From Paraferrimonas haliotis (GTDB lineage Bacteria; Pseudomonadota; Gammaproteobacteria; Enterobacterales; Shewanellaceae): a DNA stretch of 64,000 nt. Position 1 is the stretch's first letter. Every line of letters starts with the position of its first letter. Positions 17,659-24,946 of this stretch are shown piece by piece. The stretch covers positions 124,001 through 188,000 of the forward strand of contig NZ_NRRB01000001.1 of NCBI RefSeq assembly GCF_002282895.1, in the 5' to 3' direction. Position numbers and translations under genes: made by a program. Below the pieces are notes generated by a model, which was given only the letters and a program-made list of their open reading frames with translations, was not told the origin of the DNA and did no database searches.

Positions 17659-18462
17659 TTAATACTTGGTGCGCAGTTGATCGACTATGTTTTGGTACTC
17701 TTCGCCTTTGATTAAGGCTTTATAATCGTCTCGAAGTTGCTCAAGTTTGTTGTAGGCAAAGGTTGCGTTACCGGGCCCATAGTCGGCAAAGAAGTAGCGG
17801 TAGGTGCTGCCAGTATACGCATCCGTTACAAAGTAATTTGTGCAGGTGGTCATTGCTCTAATGGTACAATTGGTGGTGGTTTGAGGGGTGATGGTAACTT
17901 GACCGTTGACTAAAATATTGGCTTGCGTACCGCGTAATTCCAATTCGTCAGCCATTTCATTACCACGACTTTCTAGCTCCGCACTGGCATAGTCCTGATT
18001 TGCAGCTAGATCGGCGTATACGGCATACCGCATTGAAGCAGCCATTGCGTATTGATTGGTTAGCTCGGCGTAATAAGGTTTTTTACTGTCAAATGCCGTG
18101 TGCGTAATGACGTCGGTGCTTCTTGAATACATTTGTTGAGCATAAAACTCATTGCGAGTTCCATTTTCCATTTCTATGTAGAAATCCTTCATAACGATTT
18201 GTAACGCTTCAAGGCTAGATAGTAATTCGCCTTTTTCATGTTCGTCGAAACCGGCGGCAACAATGTTTTCTATTTGAGCGAGACTCTCTGCACTGAGATT
18301 AACGACTTGTGGATCGCCACTACCAAATACCGCACCGGAAATAACGTTTTTCACACCATTTTTAATGGCGCTTGCTGCCGCTTGTACTACTAGGCCTGCA
18401 ACCCACGAGACTGTGGCTCCGCCAACAACTGTTTGCTCAATCTCTGGAGGTTGCTCTATCAT
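17659..18462 (-). CDS. main frame of a phase-variable exported protein, OFF as sequenced
   Basis: 267-residue frame starting at an ATG at 18462 with no ribosome-binding site of its own. A signal peptide in another frame lies just upstream (18459-18593), separated by octanucleotide repeats. With five or eight perfect copies the two frames would join into one exported protein (308 residues with five copies). Residues about 12-47 are Gly/Ala/Val-rich and hydrophobic, resembling a membrane-inserting segment; the remainder is helical with a Cys pair near 210-220. No family recognised. The ATG overlaps the leader stop (ATGA), so coupled reinitiation could still give an unexported form. Confidence 0.65.
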   Translation of the reverse strand: MIEQPPEIEQTVVGGATVSWVAGLVVQAAASAIKNGVKNVISGAVFGSGDPQVVNLSAESLAQIENIVAAGFDEHEKGELLSSLEALQIVMKDFYIEMENGTRNEFYAQQMYSRSTDVITHTAFDSKKPYYAELTNQYAMAASMRYAVYADLAANQDYASAELESRGNEMADELELRGTQANILVNGQVTITPQTTTNCTIRAMTTCTNYFVTDAYTGSTYRYFFADYGPGNATFAYNKLEQLRDDYKALIKGEEYQNIVDQLRTKY

Positions 18463-18593
18463 CTGAGCTGTTGAGCTGTTGAGCTGTTGAGCTGTTGAGC
18501 TGTTGAGCTGTTCAGTTGTTCATCTGTGGTGTTGGCATTGGCGCTTAGTGAGGTGCAAACGCCGATAATTGCCGCTAATGTTGTTTTTTTCAT
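18459..18593 (-). CDS. signal-peptide leader frame of the phase-variable gene
   Basis: 44 codons from the ATG at 18593, which has AAGGA nine bases upstream. The first 20 residues are a standard signal peptide ending S-A-N-A. The frame then enters the octamer array, giving NSSTAQQL repeats, and stops at a TGA that overlaps the ATG of the 267-residue frame. The array is therefore one copy too long (or two too short) for fusion. It is best read as the 5' end of the gene at 17659-18462 in its OFF state rather than a separate peptide. Confidence 0.7.
   Translation of the reverse strand: MKKTTLAAIIGVCTSLSANANTTDEQLNSSTAQQLNSSTAQQLR
18465..18520 (-). repeat. tandem octanucleotide array, six perfect copies plus one degenerate
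   Basis: Six perfect copies of GAGCTGTT on the plus strand (AACAGCTC on the coding strand, 18465-18512), preceded on the coding strand by the degenerate unit AACAACTG (18513-18520). The array lies directly between a signal peptide and the main frame of the gene. Its unit differs from that of the array at 7927-8038. Confidence 0.95.
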
Positions 18594-19116
18594 TAGTTCA
18601 TGTCCTTAAGTTAATTATTTTCCTTGTAGCAGCGCTGCAGTTATTAACATATGGTCAACAATTAACCGCGTCAATAGTGTGGAAAAGCCACAATCGACGA
18701 CAAAGCCTGACAATAGTGGTTCGATATTGAAGGTTAAAAGTGGAATTTTGCGTAAAAAACAGGCGGCTTAATAAAGCGGTTAATTTGAACACACCTACAA
18801 AGGAGTAGGGCGATAATGGGTGGGAATGATAATTCCATTAAAAAAGCCTTCATTAGTATTTGCTAATCTTTTTTGATGAACTTGTTTTAGCGCTTTTTAT
18901 AACCAAAATTTACTCACTTTTTGCGGAGGGCAAAGGTAGTCAGATCTTGCCAATTTTTTGTTTTACCTGCGCGTTCGTCATTTATTAATCAAATACGATA
19001 TTTTTAAGGATTTAAAATTCCTATTAAAGGTGTCGTTAATCAGCGCTTTGATATAACTACTAGGAATTACAATTAAATTTTTAATTTCAAAAAATTCTAT
19101 ATAAAGTGTGCTGATA
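18594..19116. other. gene-free AT-rich stretch
   Basis: About 520 bp without a credible coding frame. It must hold the promoter of the phase-variable gene (leftward) and leads to the glutathione S-transferase promoter (rightward). A short perfect repeat TGTGG-AAAAG-CCACA occurs near 18679. No RNA gene or mobile element was recognised. Confidence 0.5.
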
Positions 19117-19145
19117 TTGACCGCTGAGGCAGCGCAGACTAGAGT
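19117..19145 (+). promoter_or_regulatory. sigma-70 promoter for the GST gene
   Basis: TTGACC (19117-19122), 17-bp spacer, TAGAGT (19140-19145), about 28 bp before the GST start codon. Five of six and four of six bases fit the consensus. Confidence 0.45.
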
Positions 19146-19173
19146 AACTTGTCGTTAACTTATTGGAGCTTGC

Positions 19174-19800
19174 ATGAAAACACTGACGGATCTTACCTTA
19201 ATCACCACATCGGTCACCCCAAGCTCGATGCGGGTGAGTTTGTTTCTCGCCGAAAAAGGATTAGAGATAGCAACCCAAGAAATTAATGTTCGCCAAGGCG
19301 ACAACCTTGCGGATGATTTTAAACAAAAAAGCATTAACGGCCTTATTCCCCTACTTAAGCTTGAAAATGGCCAGTATTTATCGGAATCCTTGAGCATTTG
19401 CCGCTACATCGATGAACGCGAACCGGATGAGTTGGGCTTATTCGGTTTTGATACCTTATCTCGTGCTCAGGTGGATATGTGGAATCGGGTACTGGAATGG
19501 CAGGCCTTAATACCGGCGTTTCAGGCGTTTAGAAACATCACCGCCATTTACAAAGATCGCGAACGCTGTGTCAGTGCTTGGGGCGAAGAATCTAAGCTTA
19601 GAGTGAGCGAGTTTTTACCGCGATTAGAAGCGCGCTTGCAAGAAAGCGCCTATGTCGGGTGCGACCGCTTTAGTTGCGCCGACATTACCGCCTTTATTTT
19701 CTTGAGAATGTGCAGCGCCCTCGAGGTTGAATGGCAGCAGTATCCGGCGTTAAAAGCCTGGTTCGATACCGTCGCCAGTCGCCCAGCTTTTCAACAATAG
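19174..19800 (+). CDS. glutathione S-transferase family protein
   Basis: 208 residues with the two-domain GST fold. The N-terminal thioredoxin-like domain has TSVTPSSMRVSLFLAEKGL (Ser in the usual thiol-activating position), NGLIPLLKLENGQYLSESLSICRYID with the cis-Pro and the Glu-Ser pair that bind glutathione. The helical C-terminal domain has the SCADITAFIFL N-capping box. Substrate unknown. GGAG lies six bases before the ATG. Convergent with the GH13 gene downstream, 18 bp apart. Confidence 0.9.
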   Translation: MKTLTDLTLITTSVTPSSMRVSLFLAEKGLEIATQEINVRQGDNLADDFKQKSINGLIPLLKLENGQYLSESLSICRYIDEREPDELGLFGFDTLSRAQVDMWNRVLEWQALIPAFQAFRNITAIYKDRERCVSAWGEESKLRVSEFLPRLEARLQESAYVGCDRFSCADITAFIFLRMCSALEVEWQQYPALKAWFDTVASRPAFQQ

Positions 19801-19818
19801 CTGTTCAGCAATAGCGAG

Positions 19819-21447
19819 TTACTGGCTAAGCTGCACCACAAAACAGCCATAGCCTGGCAACGACAATACGCCGTTGTCATGCTCCCCAGCGACCAAACTC
19901 GATGGGGTTATTGGTTGTAATAAGTCGCCTTGTTCAAGCTCAGTGGTTACAGCGTGTCTCGATAAATTAAAAGCGCACAAGAGTCGTTGCCTTTGATAAT
20001 GGCGAATGAACATCAACACAGGCTCTGGCGCATCAATAAACTCGATATCACCGTATTGCAGCGCTGGCCATTGTTTGCGCCAGTCGGTTATGCATTTGAA
20101 ACTGTTTAATATTGATTGCGGATCGCGTTCTTGAGTTGCCACGGCGAGCGACTGATGAGTTTCACTCACCGGCAACCAAGGCCGATGCTTACTAAAGCCG
20201 GCATTATCTTCATTGGCATCCCACGGCATGGGGGTACGACATCCGTCTCGCCCTTTAAAGGTGGGCCAAAAGGTAATGCCGTATGGGTCTTGCAGTTGTT
20301 CAAAGGGAATGTCGGCCTCGCCAAGACCAAGCTCTTCTCCTTGGAAAATGCACACGCTGCCCCGCAATGCAGTGATCAGCGCTGCGAGCATTTTGCATTG
20401 CTCAGCGTTGGTGGTACCGGGCACTTCGCTCCAACGGCTGGCCACTCGAATCACGTCGTGATTACTCACCGACCAACAGGGCCAACCTTGGGTCACTTGC
20501 TTCTCGAGGTTTTCCACGGTTTGGCGAATATAACCGGCACTGTAGTCATCGGTGAGTAACTCGAAACTGTAACCCATGTGCAACCTACCCGCTTCGGTGT
20601 ATTCGGCGGTGGTGGCCAGCGAGTCTTCGGCGGATATTTCGCCTAAGGCTGCGGTACCGGGGTAGCGGTCCATCAGTGCTCGCAACTGCTCTAAGAAGGG
20701 CAGGTTTTCGGGTTGGGTATTGTTGTAATAGTGGTACTGATAGGCGTACGGGTTATCCGCTGAAAAGCCACGGCCAACTCGAGCGTGAGGCGGTTTAGCT
20801 GGGTTATCTCGCAATTGTTGGTCGTGGAAACAAAAGTTAATGGCATCCAACCGCAAGCCGTCAACGCCTCGCTTGAGCCAAAACTCTACGTTATCCAATA
20901 CCGCTTGCTGAACCTGTGGGTTATGAAAGTTTAAATCCGGTTGGCTGCTTAAAAAGTTGTGTAAATAGTACTGTTGACGACGGGGCTCCCACTCCCAACC
21001 GCAACCGCCAAAAATCGAAAGCCAATTGTTAGGCGCTGTGCCATCGGGCTTTGGGTCGGCCCAAACGTACCAATCAGCTTTGTCGTTGGTGGTGTCTTGG
21101 CGCGATTCAATGAACCATTGATGTTGATTGGAGGTGTGACTTAAGACTTGATCGATCATCACTTTAATGCCCAAGTTATGGGCTTTGGCCAATACTCTAT
21201 CGAAGTCGTCTAAGTTGCCAAATAAGGGATCCACATCGCGGTAATCACTGATGTCGTAGCCAAAATCCGCCATGGGAGATTTAAAGAATGGCGATATCCA
21301 AATGGCGTCTACGCCTAAGCTGGCGATGTAATCGAGCTTGTTATAAATGCCCGCTAAATCGCCGACACCGTCGTTATTGGTGTCGGCAAAACTGCGTGGG
21401 TAAATTTGATAGATAACCGCGCCACGCCACCACTGTGTTGAACTCAT
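19819..21447 (-). CDS. GH13 alpha-glucosidase (cytoplasmic)
   Basis: 542 residues, no signal peptide. (beta/alpha)8 GH13 enzyme of the alpha-glucosidase/oligo-1,6-glucosidase branch: VIYQIYPRSFADTNNDGVGDL opening, nucleophile Asp201 in GLRLDAINF, acid/base Glu270 in ALGEIS, transition-state Asp331 in SNHDV. It would release glucose from maltose and short maltodextrins brought in by the permease encoded downstream of the island, feeding glucokinase. It reads away from the TonB receptor; the shared 530-bp region holds two ATACGTAT palindromes, so co-regulation by the LacI-family regulator is expected. Confidence 0.93.
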   Translation of the reverse strand: MSSTQWWRGAVIYQIYPRSFADTNNDGVGDLAGIYNKLDYIASLGVDAIWISPFFKSPMADFGYDISDYRDVDPLFGNLDDFDRVLAKAHNLGIKVMIDQVLSHTSNQHQWFIESRQDTTNDKADWYVWADPKPDGTAPNNWLSIFGGCGWEWEPRRQQYYLHNFLSSQPDLNFHNPQVQQAVLDNVEFWLKRGVDGLRLDAINFCFHDQQLRDNPAKPPHARVGRGFSADNPYAYQYHYYNNTQPENLPFLEQLRALMDRYPGTAALGEISAEDSLATTAEYTEAGRLHMGYSFELLTDDYSAGYIRQTVENLEKQVTQGWPCWSVSNHDVIRVASRWSEVPGTTNAEQCKMLAALITALRGSVCIFQGEELGLGEADIPFEQLQDPYGITFWPTFKGRDGCRTPMPWDANEDNAGFSKHRPWLPVSETHQSLAVATQERDPQSILNSFKCITDWRKQWPALQYGDIEFIDAPEPVLMFIRHYQRQRLLCAFNLSRHAVTTELEQGDLLQPITPSSLVAGEHDNGVLSLPGYGCFVVQLSQ

Positions 21448-21553
21448 TGTGTGTCCTTTCTTGGATTTTTACTGCGTCGCAATTGCTCAATTATCGCAGT
21501 TAAATTCTCTTGCTTTTGTACAACCCTAAAGGTTCCAGTGCTCTAGGTCACGG

Positions 21554-21567
21554 TGCATACGTATGCA
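21554..21567. promoter_or_regulatory. LacI-type operator, perfect palindrome (site 1)
   Basis: TGCATACGTATGCA, a perfect 14-bp palindrome with central CG, as LacI-family operators usually have, 107 bp before the GH13 start codon. It shares the core ATACGTATGCA with two other sites in the island. Confidence 0.7.
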
Positions 21568-21860
21568 GCCGAATAACGGTAGTTCAAGTGGCGCATTTTT
21601 ACACCATAAAATTTAATGAATTGTTATATCACTCATAACGTTAGCTTATTTTGAGGTTTTATAGTTCCTGCGGTTGACTGTGGGTAAGCTGGGTTGTTGC
21701 AATCTCGTTAAAAGGTTGGGTCGTTTTTAACAGTTCGTGCATCTTAATAGGGTTGAAACAATGAATTTGCAGTAAACTCTTTGCTAGCCGTGGCTCGTGC
21801 ATAGTCTTGTTGTAGCGGGGTTAGGTAACGTTTTTATGACAGACGGGCCAAATTTCTGTT

Positions 21861-21874
21861 TGAATACGTATGCA
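21861..21874. promoter_or_regulatory. LacI-type operator (site 2)
   Basis: TGAATACGTATGCA, identical to the site at 24840-24853 and one base off a perfect palindrome, 106 bp before the TonB receptor start. The rest of 21448-21979 shows no other clear signal. Confidence 0.7.
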
Positions 21875-21979
21875 TTTGTTTGTTCAAGCCGGCATAGCTG
21901 ATTACTATCCGAATCAACTGCTAAAAAATAAGCAGACTAATAACAATTAAAACACATGTATTCCAAGGGGAAGGTCGTT

Positions 21980-24772
21980 ATGTCGTTTAAGCCTAGTGTG
22001 GTCACATTAGCTTTGGTTGCAGCTGGCTATTGCACATCGCTGTACGCCGCTGATGAAACCGTAGCAATAGACTCACAAGCCAGTAAGATTGAAGTGTTGC
22101 AAGTAAAAGGTATTCGCCGCTCTATTGAAGCTTCGCAAGCACTCAAAATGGAAAATTCCTCCATTGTTGAAGCGGTGTCGGCAGAAGACATTGGCAAGCT
22201 CCCAGACGTATCCATTGCTGAATCGTTAGCGCGTTTGCCTGGAATAGCCACTCAGCGGTTAGACGGTCGCGCCAACGTAGTATCCATTCGTGGCTTGTCG
22301 CCGGATTTCACCACCGCTACGTTAAATGGCCGCGAACAGGTCACCATTTCTGATAACCGCGGCGTTGAGTTTGATCAATACCCGTCAGAGCTCATGAGCG
22401 GTGTGGTGGTCTACAAAACGCCCGATGCAAGCGTTATGTCTCAAGCCATTGGCGGAACTGTGGATATGCGCACGGTGCGCCCTTTAGCTCACGGCGAACA
22501 AGCCATTGTGGTGATTGCCCGAGGCGAGATGAACGATATTGGCAAGCTGAACCCAGACGGCGACGATAAAGGCTATCGAGCATCGTTGTCTTACATTGAC
22601 CAATTCGCTAACGATACCCTTGGTATCGCTTTTGGTTACGCGAAAATGAGCTCGCCAAACCAAGAAGAACGGATGCACATTTGGGGTTACCCTGAAGTAT
22701 CTGATACCGATAACTCGCTTATCTTTGGTGGTGCCAAACCTTATGTTCGTTCGAGCACGTTAGAACGTGATGGGGTTATGGGTGTGATTGAATACCAACC
22801 GAACGATAAGTTCCACTCGGTGCTTGATCTGTACTACAGCAAATTTAACGACAAGCAAATTCTACGAGGCGTTGAAATTCCTGGCGCTCATTGGGGTAAC
22901 GGCTCGGGTAACAGCGGTTTTGAAGTCATTAACACCGAAAACGGCTTGGTGACAGAAGGCATTTTGAAAAATCAAAAAGTGCTTATTCGTAACGACATCA
23001 ATGAAATGGACGCCGACGTAGTGTCGGTTGGCTGGAACAACAGCTATCAGCTCTCTGAAAATTGGAGCGGCGAGTTGGATTTATCCTACTCGAAAGCGGA
23101 TCGCGAAAGCTGGGGGTACGAAAACTACGCTGGAACCAGTCGTAATGGCCAAGCCGGCTGTGATGATCCGGTTACTGGCGACCCGCGTCCAAACGTCTGC
23201 CAAGACATGCATTTTGTGATGGGACCGCAAGGACCCATCTTTACCCCGGGCATTGACTATGCCGATCCAACCAACATTCGTTTAGGCGGACAGTTTCCTT
23301 GGGGCAACAGTGTAGTGGGCACTGACGGCCAAGACGGCTTCTTGAATATCGCTAACATTAAGGACGAGTTGGCGGCGATTCGTGTCAGTGCCACACGCAG
23401 CTTCCATCACGGTGCCATTTCTAGCGTCCGTTTTGGAGTAAACTACAGCGAGCGCAGCAAAGATCGTGAAGATGAAGGTTTTTATTTGCGTCTTGCCTCA
23501 TATGAAGCCGGTAACCCTGATTCCATGACCAGCATTCCGCCACAGTATTTGTTGCCGTCAGTCAATATGGGCTTTATTGGCTTTAACAGCGTGATTGCTT
23601 ATGACTCAATGGCGTTGCTGCGTGATGGCTATTACGACATGTTTGCGCAAAGTGATACGGTGCAAGATAGAGCCACCGCCAACTGGGGCGTAGACGAGAA
23701 AGTCACCACAGGCTTTGTTATGGCCGATATCGACACAGAGCTGTTTGATAAAGGCTTGCGGGGTAATGTGGGTTTGCAGGTGGTGCACACCGACCAAAGC
23801 TCAACCGGATTAGCAGCGCAAACCGACGCCAACGGTATGGTGAGCACCCAACCATCCAGCGGTGGAACAACCTATACCGAAGTACTGCCGAGCTTAAACT
23901 TGAGTTGGGCAGTAGCCGACAGCCAGCAAGTTCGATTTGCTGCGGCACGCACCTTGGCTCGCCCGCGTATGGACCAAATGAACGCCGGTTACAATTACAG
24001 CTACGACGCTTCTAAAGCCGACAGCACCGATATTGATGACTCGCCTTGGAGTGGTGGCGGTGGTAACCCAGAGCTAAAACCTTGGATGGCTTGGCAGTAC
24101 GATGTGAGTTACGAGGTTTATGTTGATGGTAACGCCTTCGCCATTGGCGCCTTTTATAAAGACTTGGAAAACTACGTTTATGAAGAAACCATCATTGGTG
24201 ACTTTTCTGACATCAGCGTTCCCGATCCGCAACCCAAACTGACCCAAGGCTATTTAAACAGCTTTGCTAATGGTGAAGGGGGTTACATTCGCGGTATTGA
24301 AGCGTCGGCGCACATTACCGGTAAGTGGCTTAGTGATTCGCTCGCTCCGTTTGGCTTAATCATTAACGGTGCGCTAAATGACTCAGAGGTTCGTGAAACC
24401 AAAGACAGCGACCCAACCACCTTGCCAGGGCTGTCAGAGAAAACCGCCAATGCCACTTTCTATTACGAAGATCATGGTTTTCAAGCGCGTATCTCGGCTC
24501 GTTATCGCAGCGACTTCTTGGGTGAGGTTACCGGTGTTTCCTTTGCCCGTGATAAGCGCTACGTATTAGAAGAAACCGTGGTGGATGCGCAAATTGGGTA
24601 CGACTTCTCTGAGTCTTCCATTGAAGCCTTGTACGGGTTATCGATTCTGTTCCAAGTGACCAATTTAACGGACCAAGAGTTTGTAACCTACGAGAATGGC
24701 GATCCGCGCCAAGTGAAAGATCACCAGACCTATGGCCGCAATTACATGGCAGGCTTTAGCTATACCTTCTAA
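21980..24772 (+). CDS. TonB-dependent receptor for maltodextrins
   Basis: Outer-membrane receptor thought to import maltodextrins with TonB energy. 930 residues from the ATG at 21980 (AAGG five bases upstream; a start eight codons earlier has none). Signal peptide ends CTSLYA. Plug domain: IEVLQVKGIRRSIEASQALK, VEAVSAEDIGKLPDVSIAESLARLPG, VSIRGL, GTVDMRTVRPL; C-terminal barrel ends YGRNYMAGFSYTF with the aromatic beta-signal. This plug style belongs to the carbohydrate receptors of Alteromonadales and Xanthomonadales; the maltodextrin substrate is inferred from neighbouring amylases and operators. Confidence 0.9.
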   Translation: MSFKPSVVTLALVAAGYCTSLYAADETVAIDSQASKIEVLQVKGIRRSIEASQALKMENSSIVEAVSAEDIGKLPDVSIAESLARLPGIATQRLDGRANVVSIRGLSPDFTTATLNGREQVTISDNRGVEFDQYPSELMSGVVVYKTPDASVMSQAIGGTVDMRTVRPLAHGEQAIVVIARGEMNDIGKLNPDGDDKGYRASLSYIDQFANDTLGIAFGYAKMSSPNQEERMHIWGYPEVSDTDNSLIFGGAKPYVRSSTLERDGVMGVIEYQPNDKFHSVLDLYYSKFNDKQILRGVEIPGAHWGNGSGNSGFEVINTENGLVTEGILKNQKVLIRNDINEMDADVVSVGWNNSYQLSENWSGELDLSYSKADRESWGYENYAGTSRNGQAGCDDPVTGDPRPNVCQDMHFVMGPQGPIFTPGIDYADPTNIRLGGQFPWGNSVVGTDGQDGFLNIANIKDELAAIRVSATRSFHHGAISSVRFGVNYSERSKDREDEGFYLRLASYEAGNPDSMTSIPPQYLLPSVNMGFIGFNSVIAYDSMALLRDGYYDMFAQSDTVQDRATANWGVDEKVTTGFVMADIDTELFDKGLRGNVGLQVVHTDQSSTGLAAQTDANGMVSTQPSSGGTTYTEVLPSLNLSWAVADSQQVRFAAARTLARPRMDQMNAGYNYSYDASKADSTDIDDSPWSGGGGNPELKPWMAWQYDVSYEVYVDGNAFAIGAFYKDLENYVYEETIIGDFSDISVPDPQPKLTQGYLNSFANGEGGYIRGIEASAHITGKWLSDSLAPFGLIINGALNDSEVRETKDSDPTTLPGLSEKTANATFYYEDHGFQARISARYRSDFLGEVTGVSFARDKRYVLEETVVDAQIGYDFSESSIEALYGLSILFQVTNLTDQEFVTYENGDPRQVKDHQTYGRNYMAGFSYTF

Positions 24773-24797
24773 GCTCATAAGGTTCTAAGAGGCTAAC

Positions 24798-24834
24798 AAA
24801 GCACCTCGCTCATTGCTGACCGAGGTGCTTTTTT
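24798..24834 (+). terminator. intrinsic terminator after the TonB receptor
   Basis: AAAGCACCTCG (24798-24808) pairs with CGAGGTGCTTT (24821-24831), then a T-run; it ends just before operator site 3, so the downstream genes need their own promoter. Confidence 0.9.
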
Positions 24835-24839
24835 ATGCT

Positions 24840-24853
24840 TGAATACGTATGCA
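24840..24853. promoter_or_regulatory. LacI-type operator (site 3)
   Basis: TGAATACGTATGCA, 94 bp before the GH13 lipoprotein gene that leads the amylase-GH31-permease-amylase operon. Confidence 0.7.
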
Positions 24854-24946
24854 ATTCTTTGCGCTGGTGGGACTGCTATGAGTACCATCAAGTGTAGACT
24901 CGGACACACAGTCCCTGCGATGCGTAATAATAAAGAGAAATAATTA

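Noticed and set aside
18462-18593. Treating the out-of-frame signal peptide as a sequencing error or a dead gene
   Set aside because: The frame offset is fully explained by the count of a perfect octamer array, and the body frame is intact with no other lesions; a miscounted array in assembly remains possible and is listed as a check.
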